From Akkermansiaceae bacterium (GTDB taxonomy: Bacteria > Verrucomicrobiota > Verrucomicrobiia > Verrucomicrobiales > Akkermansiaceae), in contig CAIKHZ010000105.1 of assembly GCA_903827375.1 (NCBI GenBank), positions 1 to 64,000 of the forward strand: a stretch of DNA of 64,000 bases, written 5' to 3'. Both the position numbers and the translations under genes were made by a program. The notes beneath the pieces are model-generated. The model ran no database searches and was not told the DNA's origin. It saw only the letters and a program-made list of their open reading frames with translations. Below are positions 58,448 through 64,000 of the stretch, in pieces (the stretch's first letter is position 1; each line of letters starts with the position of its first letter).

Positions 58448-59155
58448 GTGACAAAGCGAGGTCTATCAAAAACTTGCCCGATCTTGCTAGCTTGTCTCCT
58501 AACATGCATCCCCCACCCCGCCCGCGCCGACGGCCCAGGCCGCATCTATACCAACCCCCTAACCACCGATGCCGGCGCCATCTCCGCCAAGGTGAAAGGC
58601 GCGACGCTGACCCACGCACTCGCCGTTGAGCGCGACCGGTCCCGCGTCTATCTGGCAGCGCTGGACCCCGACGGAGCTGGCTTCCGATTTGTCAATTTGC
58701 CGGTGGGTCGCTTCGATCTGGTGCTCGTCACCAAGGATCACCGTGTGATCGAAGGACTCGCCCTCGGTGCCGAGCCAACGCTCTCTCCGGAACGCGCCAA
58801 ACACCTCGACGATGGCGTCGCCAAGGCGGATTCCTTTTTCAACCGTCGCATTCTCCACCGCTGCGGCGTCGCCGACGGCGTGGCGCTGGTGTTTGTCGAG
58901 CGTTTGCGCGACCGTCAGATCCTGCGGGGTTCCGGCGAGGACCTCAACGCCGGGCTGCGCCGCTTGGAACTCATCGAGTTGCATGAGGCCGACGACGAGT
59001 GGCAAATGTTGCGCACCCGTCATATCTATCGGGAAGAAACACCCCGCCAACCTGATATCCCGTTTTTCAGTCATCGCCACCTTCCAACCCTCGGCGGCCT
59101 GCGCATCGCCTCCACTCCGCGCGACCTCGGAATCCTCGACCTAACACAATCATGA
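58448..59155 (+). CDS. Secreted protein of unknown function (cluster 2)
   Basis: I place the start at the GTG at 58448 because it gives a good signal peptide ([19 protein letters not shown]), yielding 235 aa. An ATG at 58349 would overlap the previous gene by 19 bp but gives a poor N-terminal extension, and that stretch contains a GCCGG/CCGGC hairpin at 58391-58407 like intergenic DNA. The mature part has a carboxypeptidase-regulatory-like strand pattern at first ([20 protein letters not shown] then [16 protein letters not shown]) and a mixed second half ([20 protein letters not shown]). I do not recognise the family. The stop overlaps the FHA-MoxR start (ATGA at 59152). Confidence 0.65.
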   Translation: MTKRGLSKTCPILLACLLTCIPHPARADGPGRIYTNPLTTDAGAISAKVKGATLTHALAVERDRSRVYLAALDPDGAGFRFVNLPVGRFDLVLVTKDHRVIEGLALGAEPTLSPERAKHLDDGVAKADSFFNRRILHRCGVADGVALVFVERLRDRQILRGSGEDLNAGLRRLELIELHEADDEWQMLRTRHIYREETPRQPDIPFFSHRHLPTLGGLRIASTPRDLGILDLTQS

Positions 59156-60738
59156 ACACTCCGAAATGTTTGAGAATCATAGCCGGCAAATACAAGGATA
59201 TACGCATCCCTCTGATATCACCGCCCGTCACCATCGGTCGTTCCGACGACAATCGCGTCGTCCTCTCGCCGGAAACCGCAGCCTCGCGCCATCATGCCGA
59301 ATTTAGCGAAGATGACGGCTCCTGGGCCGTGCGCGACCTCGGCAGTTTGAACGGAACCTACGTCAATGGCGAACGCATCGAGTGGCCACGCTTGTTGCAC
59401 CTCGGCGACAAAATTAAAATTGCCAGTGAAATGTTAGTCTTTGAGGAGGACGCGGGTGACAACTCCGGCGGCATCCTTCCGACCCAAAGTGCTTCGGCAT
59501 CCGAAGCGCCCAAATCCGGCAGTTCGACCGTCATTCTGGAGAGTGATGCAGGCGGCCAGTCGGAGGCCAAAGAGACCTCGGTCCCAGATCGGAAAGCTGG
59601 GATCCCGCCAGTGATGGAAGGCAGTGCGTCCCGCCGGCCTGCACGCGAGACAACAGGCAGGATGCCCGTCGTCCCCGACAGGCAGGATGCCTATGCTCAT
59701 GCCAAATCATCAGGATCGGGCCACGACGAGTCTGCCGAGGAAAGTGCCGCGCAACTGCAAGTGCTGGTGCCCAAGCTGGAAAGCGTTGTGGCCGAGATTG
59801 GTAAAGCCATCGTCGGCCAGAAGGAGATTCTGCACAGCTTGATGCTGGCCCTCATGTCGCGGGGACATGTGCTCATGATAGGTCTGCCCGGCCTGGCCAA
59901 AACCCTGATGATCCGCACCCTCGCCGAGGTGCTCGACCTGCGCTTCCGCCGCATCCAGTTTACCCCGGACCTGATGCCCACCGACATCACAGGCACTGAT
60001 GTGCTGGAAGTCGATGAGGCCAGTGGCCGCAAAAATTACCGCTTCATCCGCGGCCCGGTCTTCACTAACATTTTGCTCGCCGACGAGATCAACCGCACCC
60101 CACCAAAAACCCAAGCCGCTTTGTTGGAGGCGATGCAGGAATGCCACGTCACCGCCGCCGGCGAAACCTATCCGCTGGCCCCGCCGTTTTTCGTGCTGGC
60201 CACCCAGAACCCGCTTGAGCAGGAGGGCACGTACCCCTTGCCAGAGGCCCAACTCGACCGCTTCATGTTCAGCCTGCGCGTCAATTACCCGAGTGAAGCG
60301 GAGGAAGAGGAAATTGCCACTAGCACCACCTCCGACCGCTCCGTCGAATTGCATAAACGCATGAGTGGCGCGGAAATCCTTCTGCTCCAACGCCTCGTCA
60401 GACGCCTGCCGGTATCCACTCATGTCGTCAAATATGCCACCCGCCTGGCGCGTGCCACCCGCCCGGCCGACCCCCGCGCTCCAGAGGCTGTTAGGAAATG
60501 GGTCCACTGTGGTGCCGGACCTCGGGCGACCCAGTACTTGCTGTTAGCCGCGAAGGCCGGCGCGATCATGCGCGGCAGTTTGGTGGTCAATTGCAACGAC
60601 GTGCGCTTGGCCGCTCTGCCGGTGTTGCGCCATCGGATGTTCACAAACTTTGCTGCGGATTCTGAAGGCGTTGACGTCGATGACATCATTGCCAAGGTCC
60701 TCAAGGAAGTCCACGAACCGAGTGAAAAAGACTATTAA
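59152..60738 (+). CDS. FHA-MoxR fusion ATPase (cluster 2)
   Basis: The 528-aa product joins an N-terminal FHA domain, residues about 8-100 ([20 protein letters not shown], then [21 protein letters not shown]), to a MoxR AAA+ ATPase. FHA domains bind phosphothreonine. The ATPase has GLPGLAKT (244-251), [20 protein letters not shown] with Asp311, [20 protein letters not shown] and [19 protein letters not shown] linker of about 110 residues between them is Gly/Ser/Pro-rich and contains two repeat-derived stretches (59653-59691). The paralogue at 40278 has no FHA. The gene is last in cluster 2 and has no DUF58 partner downstream. The fusion suggests phosphorylation-dependent control or recruitment. 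Confidence 0.92.
   Translation: MNTPKCLRIIAGKYKDIRIPLISPPVTIGRSDDNRVVLSPETAASRHHAEFSEDDGSWAVRDLGSLNGTYVNGERIEWPRLLHLGDKIKIASEMLVFEEDAGDNSGGILPTQSASASEAPKSGSSTVILESDAGGQSEAKETSVPDRKAGIPPVMEGSASRRPARETTGRMPVVPDRQDAYAHAKSSGSGHDESAEESAAQLQVLVPKLESVVAEIGKAIVGQKEILHSLMLALMSRGHVLMIGLPGLAKTLMIRTLAEVLDLRFRRIQFTPDLMPTDITGTDVLEVDEASGRKNYRFIRGPVFTNILLADEINRTPPKTQAALLEAMQECHVTAAGETYPLAPPFFVLATQNPLEQEGTYPLPEAQLDRFMFSLRVNYPSEAEEEEIATSTTSDRSVELHKRMSGAEILLLQRLVRRLPVSTHVVKYATRLARATRPADPRAPEAVRKWVHCGAGPRATQYLLLAAKAGAIMRGSLVVNCNDVRLAALPVLRHRMFTNFAADSEGVDVDDIIAKVLKEVHEPSEKDY
59653..59691 (+). repeat. Repeat pair inside the FHA-MoxR linker
   Basis: ACAGGCAGGATGCC occurs at 59653-59666 and again at 59678-59691, a 25-bp period. 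Because 25 is not a multiple of three, the two copies are read in different frames (TGRMP and DRQDA). GGCAGGATGCC is semi-palindromic and has the look of a dispersed intergenic element. It seems to have become part of the coding linker. Confidence 0.55.
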
Positions 60739-60766
60739 CACCAGAATTTGGCATCTGAGAAATAGG

Positions 60767-60830
60767 GTAGCGGCGTGTCTGTGACCGCCGATGTGCATTG
60801 TAGCGGCGCTCTGTGACCGCCGATGTGCAT
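60767..60830 (+). repeat. Two tandem REP-like units
   Basis: A 32-bp unit at 60767-60798 and a 31-bp unit at 60800-60830 differ by one gap and one base. Each starts GTAGCGGCG and ends GACCGCCGATGTGCAT, so GCGG/CCGC or CGGCG/CGCCG can pair. Variants occur at 1211-1232 and 1985-2003 near the RAYT gene. The rest of 60739-60941 holds no gene. The pair lies between the convergent FHA-MoxR and LysR genes and could stop transcription or protect mRNA ends. Confidence 0.65.
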
Positions 60831-60941
60831 GAAATGCCGCTCGTCGAATAGGCGGATTCATTGGCGGCTCATGGTCATCGGCAGTCATAGAAACGCAGCT
60901 GCAATGCGACAGATACTCTCGACCCAGTGGCTATCTCGAGG

Positions 60942-61838
60942 TCAGAACATTGCGGTCTGTCCTTGGATTTTCATTTCCTCGATGAATGCGAGAACGTGGG
61001 GCGGCGGTGCATAGCGGGCAATGACTCCGGCGGAGATGGTGATGGGTTGGAGCTCGGGGGTCATGGGGCGGGACATGACGCGCTTGTCCTCATCGCGCAC
61101 CACCCGGGATGTCTCGGCGATGATCGCGCAGCCCAGGTTCGCCTCGACTGCCGCTGTTAGGCTTTCTATACCATCGAATTCCCCCGCCACTTTTGCCTGG
61201 ATCTTGTGCTCTTTGAAATATCTCGTCACCTGCGCCCAATAATCCGGATACTGTTCATGATCGTATAACAGCATCTTCTCGTTATCAAGATCGGCTGGGG
61301 TGATCGTTGGAGCGGTGGCCAGCCGGTGGCGTGGACTCACTGCCAGACGCCAGCCACACTCCTTGAGGGTTGTCCAGTGGATGGCATCGCCAGATGAGCA
61401 GGGCACGGTCACGATCAGGTCGAGCTTGCCGATGAGAAGCGATCGTTGCATTTCGAGGGATGAAACCTCGTGAAGACTGATGCGAACGCCGGGGTGTAGC
61501 TGGTTGAAACTCTCAATGGCCAAGGGCAGAAAATCCGCGGCGAGCGAGGGCGAATAGCCAATCCGAAGGGGTAGCCCGCTGGCTGCGGCCCGCACCCGCT
61601 GGGTCATGCCATCACAATATTCCAATAGTTTCCTGGCATCTGCCACCAGAGCTTCGGCGGCAGGGGTTAAGGTGAACGAGCGGGCTCCACGGTCTAGCAG
61701 AATGACGCCGAGATCCTCCTCCAAGGCCTTGATTTGCCGACTCAGGGCGGGCTGGGAGAGCCGGAGTCGGCGGGCGGCGGCACTGATGCCGCCACCATCT
61801 GCGACAGCCAAGAAGTGCTTGAGGTGTTTCAATTCCAT
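60942..61838 (-). CDS. LysR-family transcriptional regulator
   Basis: This 298-aa regulator starts MELKHLKHFLAVADGGGISA, then AARRLRLSQPALSRQIKALE, the LysR helix-turn-helix. The effector domain begins PLRIGYSPSLAADFLPLAIE and includes GKLDLIVTVPC. The ORF is open to 61961, but the conserved start is at 61838. The gene is divergent from the pirin gene with 317 bp between, the usual layout for a LysR protein that controls its neighbour. Inducer unknown. Candidate operators are at 61975-61987 and 62025-62064. Confidence 0.93.
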   Translation of the reverse strand: MELKHLKHFLAVADGGGISAAARRLRLSQPALSRQIKALEEDLGVILLDRGARSFTLTPAAEALVADARKLLEYCDGMTQRVRAAASGLPLRIGYSPSLAADFLPLAIESFNQLHPGVRISLHEVSSLEMQRSLLIGKLDLIVTVPCSSGDAIHWTTLKECGWRLAVSPRHRLATAPTITPADLDNEKMLLYDHEQYPDYWAQVTRYFKEHKIQAKVAGEFDGIESLTAAVEANLGCAIIAETSRVVRDEDKRVMSRPMTPELQPITISAGVIARYAPPPHVLAFIEEMKIQGQTAMF

Positions 61839-61974
61839 GCGGCGAACATGAGGGAAAGCTGCGGAAAGCACCAGCCGGAATGTGAGCGTTGCTGATCCGG
61901 AGGCGGGATGACAAGGCCAGAACTCAGGATTTGACCTCAATACAGCCACGTCGCCAAGCAAGCTGGCTTTGCTG

Positions 61975-61987
61975 ATGAATTATTCAT
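61975..61987. promoter_or_regulatory. Candidate LysR operator (13-bp palindrome)
   Basis: ATGAATTATTCAT is a perfect 6-bp dyad around one base, AT-rich, with LysR-box-like T...A symmetry. It lies 136 bp upstream of the LysR start, inside the divergent region. Confidence 0.45.
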
Positions 61988-62024
61988 TCCGCCGGGATGG
62001 CTGATAGGAGCCTAGGTCTCAGAC

Positions 62025-62064
62025 GCGACATTGCACTGGTCCGATCGGACCGGTGAAATGTCGC
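62025..62064. promoter_or_regulatory. 40-bp near-perfect palindrome between lysR and pirin
   Basis: The two 20-base arms (62025-62044 and 62045-62064) match at 18 of 20 positions with no loop. The centre, GGTCCGATCGGACC (62038-62051), is a perfect 14-bp palindrome and the outer ends are GCGACATT and AATGTCGC. With no T-run after it and no loop, it is more like a protein-binding site than a terminator. It lies 91 bp before the pirin start. Confidence 0.55.
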
Positions 62065-62155
62065 TGGACACTGCCGGGTCATGCGTTGCGAACATGGAGT
62101 GCATGTGATCAAAGCATTGGCCGGTATCGGTGAGCCGCGATAGAGTCGGGGCGTG

Positions 62156-62884
62156 ATGATCCCCCCGACATTCAACCCTACGACATTGAAGATCCGCCGC
62201 GCCGATGAGCGCGGACATGCCAACCATAGCTGGCTGGATAGCCGCCACACGTTTTCCTTTGCGGATTATTATGATCCAGCGCACATGGGATTCCGATCCC
62301 TGCGGGTGATCAACGATGACCGAGTGGCGCCTAGAGGAGGTTTTCCGACCCATCCTCACCGTGACATGGAGATATTTTCCTATGTGCTGGCGGGGCGTCT
62401 TGCCCATCAAGATTCGCTCGGCAACCGCCGAGAACTCAAACCCGGCGAAATCCAATTGATGCGCGCCGGTAGCGGCGTCAGTCATTCCGAATTCAATCCC
62501 AGTGCCACCGATGAGGCCCGCTTCCTGCAAATCTGGATCACTCCCTCGTCACGCGGACTCGAGCCAGCCTATACCGAGTGGACGCCGCCGACAGCGACAG
62601 TCACCTCCCCGAAAACTTTGGTCATATCCCCTGATGGACGCGATAACTCAGCACGTATCGCCCAAAACGCCGAGGTCTATCTGATCCGTTGTGAAGGCGG
62701 GGTGACCGTGCAGCATCAACTGGCTGCGGAGCGCGGCGTGTGGCTGCACGTCACGCGGGGGTCGGCCACTCTGGCGGGCGAGGTGCTCCACCCCGGTGAC
62801 GCGGCATCGCTCGAAGAACCAGCACTTATCGAAATCCAGGCCGGAGCCGACGGCCTCGAAGCCCTTCTATTTGATCTCCTCTGA
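62156..62884 (+). CDS. Pirin-family protein (cupin, putative quercetin dioxygenase)
   Basis: This 242-aa pirin has the bicupin order of bacterial YhhW-type proteins. RRADERGHANHSWLDSRHTF, then SFADYYDPAHMGFRSLRVIN and GFPTHPHRDMEIFSYVLAG supply the metal ligands (His-x-His, later His and Glu in GSGVSHSEFN). The C-terminal half is a degenerate cupin (DNSARIAQNAEVYLIRCEGG). Such proteins oxidise flavonols such as quercetin or act as cofactors. A GTG at 62153 and the ATG at 62156 are both in frame; I use the ATG. Control by the divergent LysR gene is likely. Confidence 0.93.
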   Translation: MIPPTFNPTTLKIRRADERGHANHSWLDSRHTFSFADYYDPAHMGFRSLRVINDDRVAPRGGFPTHPHRDMEIFSYVLAGRLAHQDSLGNRRELKPGEIQLMRAGSGVSHSEFNPSATDEARFLQIWITPSSRGLEPAYTEWTPPTATVTSPKTLVISPDGRDNSARIAQNAEVYLIRCEGGVTVQHQLAAERGVWLHVTRGSATLAGEVLHPGDAASLEEPALIEIQAGADGLEALLFDLL

Positions 62885-62930
62885 ATGAACCGATAACAAC
62901 CACAACCTGAATAACAAAACTAACAGAACC

Positions 62931-63557
62931 ATGAATATAAAATCACTGATCCTACTCCCGGCCGCCTCGCTCTTGTTCGCTGCCTGTGAGAATCCCGCTG
63001 ACAAAACCACCAAGGCGACTGTGAAAGACGCAGTCGAAGTCACTGCATCAACCTCCGCACAAGGTGTGAAATACGTCCTATCATCCAACTCCGAGATCCT
63101 GTTTGTCGGGTCCAAGGTGACCGGCAGTCACAATGGCGGCTTTAAGAGCTTCACCGGCTCCTTCACCGTGGCAGATCATGCCTTGGTCGGCGGCGGCCAG
63201 CGGATCGTCATCGACATGAATTCGCTGTGGACCGACACCGAGAAGCTCACCGGCCACCTCAAGAGCGAGGACTTCTTCAATGTGGCGAAAAATCCCCAAG
63301 CCACCTTCGAGCTGACCAAATTGAATTCGGTCGCCGCCGAACAGTTCGAGGTGTCTGGCAATCTAACACTTAGCGGAACCACCAAAAACATTACATTTCC
63401 GGCCACTGCCAGCCTAGCAGACGGCAAGGCAAAGGTTCACGCGAAGTTTAACATCAACCGCAAGGATTTCGGTATCATTTACGCAGGCAAGGCAGACGAC
63501 TTGATTCGCGATGAAGTGGTGCTGGAACTCAAACTTGAGGCAGCCCCGGAAGCCTGA
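62931..63557 (+). CDS. YceI-family lipoprotein
   Basis: The 208-aa product has a lipoprotein signal with lipobox FAAC (Cys19), so it is probably membrane-tethered. YceI features follow: EILFVGSKVTGSHNGGFKSF, then GSFTVADHALVGGGQRIVID, HLKSEDFFNVAKNPQATFEL and LTLSGTTKNITFPATASL, ending in DDLIRDEVVLELKLEA. YceI is a lipocalin-like beta-barrel that binds isoprenoids or amphiphiles in the periplasm. It follows pirin by 46 bp on the same strand and could be co-transcribed. Length is normal. Confidence 0.92.
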   Translation: MNIKSLILLPAASLLFAACENPADKTTKATVKDAVEVTASTSAQGVKYVLSSNSEILFVGSKVTGSHNGGFKSFTGSFTVADHALVGGGQRIVIDMNSLWTDTEKLTGHLKSEDFFNVAKNPQATFELTKLNSVAAEQFEVSGNLTLSGTTKNITFPATASLADGKAKVHAKFNINRKDFGIIYAGKADDLIRDEVVLELKLEAAPEA

Positions 63558-63850
63558 TATCATAACCCAGAGTATTAGGAAATGAGCAAACGTGGTGACT
63601 GCGAAAATTTTCCATTGCCTTCTGATTGATGATTGCTGAATGATTATTTTTGATTTTTGATGGGACATCATGACACATCAAATACTTGAAAAAATTTTGT
63701 GAGCAGCACAAAAGCACAAAAACGGCTGGAGCAAAAGCCCATTGACACATCAACAATCAGCAATCGTCAGTCGTCAATCATCAATCAAATTGTGGAGCTC
63801 ATGTTTTTAGATATCTCTCTTTCGAGTCTTACTTGGCTAAGTTAGCGCTT
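63558..63850. other. AT-rich intergenic region with inverted repeats
   Basis: No gene is visible. TGATTGATGATTGCTGA at 63623-63639 has its complement split downstream: TCAGCAATC at 63757-63765 and CAATCATCAATCA near 63775-63787. A stem-loop of over 100 nt could form. The base composition is much more AT-rich than the rest of the window, consistent with a foreign or repetitive insert. Confidence 0.5.
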
Positions 63851-64000
63851 ATGGGGCGCTGCCCTAGGCTCCCATCCTGCCGAATGGGCACAAGGAACGC
63901 GCCTGAAATGGCCAAAATCCTGCGCTTCGAAATGGGTGCCGATGGAGCGAGCGGCTATCTCAGGGTGCGCCACCTGTGCTTTGCATTGCGGCGGGACGCC
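63851..64000 (+). CDS. Possible small ORF or repeat remnant at right edge (partial)
   Basis: An ATG at 63851 opens a frame that stays open to the window edge (50 codons, MGRCPRLPSCRMGTRNAPEM...). The DNA (GGGGCGCTGCCCTAGGCTCC, CCATCCTGCCGAATGGGCAC) looks like a dispersed verrucomicrobial element rather than a typical gene. No family recognised. The continuation is outside the window. Confidence 0.25.
   Translation, partial: MGRCPRLPSCRMGTRNAPEMAKILRFEMGADGASGYLRVRHLCFALRRDA

Noticed and set aside
62025-62064. Palindrome as a transcription terminator
   Set aside because: There is no loop and no T-run on either strand, and it lies upstream of genes on both sides.

Overview
The window looks like a chromosomal segment from a Verrucomicrobiae bacterium (a Verrucomicrobiales relative such as Luteolibacter or Prosthecobacter is my guess). 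The evidence is a protein that fits the Verru_Chthon cassette A type, two large proteins made of autotransporter-associated beta-strand (PATR) repeats with a C-terminal module I associate with Verrucomicrobia, DUF6288 and HEAT-repeat secreted proteins, and a moderately GC-rich composition. Most gene products carry signal peptides or membrane segments. I see no tRNA, rRNA or CRISPR.

Region 1 (1-4080) is a small accessory island. It holds the start of a coiled-coil protein cut by the window edge, a 66-aa unknown, a HipA C-terminal remnant, a VapBC pair, a REP-associated HUH transposase (RAYT) and a second PIN/Phd toxin-antitoxin pair. Short direct repeats and REP-like hairpins lie between them.

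Region 2 (4307-15689) holds an NPCBM-domain secreted protein, a minus-strand trio (RNase PH, Tat-exported Gfo/Idh/MocA oxidoreductase, HEAT-repeat protein), a PDZ/DUF6288/HEAT protein, a decayed gene fragment and a secreted glycoside-hydrolase-like protein.

Region 3 (15843-30771, minus strand) appears to be one surface-protein unit: a 2306-aa PATR protein, a 1197-aa PATR paralogue, a lone cassette A-type protein and a small secreted protein.

Region 4 (31009-60738, plus strand) is a run of close-packed genes. It starts with a GH2 beta-galactosidase carrying a LamG insertion, then a propeller-type sensor kinase, a LuxR-type regulator and a beta-helix protein. Two MoxR-centred clusters follow. 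Cluster 1 is MoxR, DUF58, two VWA membrane proteins, and a membrane protein and a coiled-coil protein as separate genes. Cluster 2 has a single 1200-aa protein combining those last two parts, a PA14/TPR-like protein, a small secreted protein and an unusual FHA-MoxR fusion. The two clusters look like divergent versions of one envelope system.

Region 5 (60739-64000) holds REP-like tandem repeats, a LysR regulator divergent from a pirin with two palindromes between them, a YceI lipoprotein, and an AT-rich tail with inverted repeats.

All family names rest on reading motifs by eye; no database search was run. Start codons were often moved inside the longest ORF to fit signal peptides, gene overlaps or family starts.
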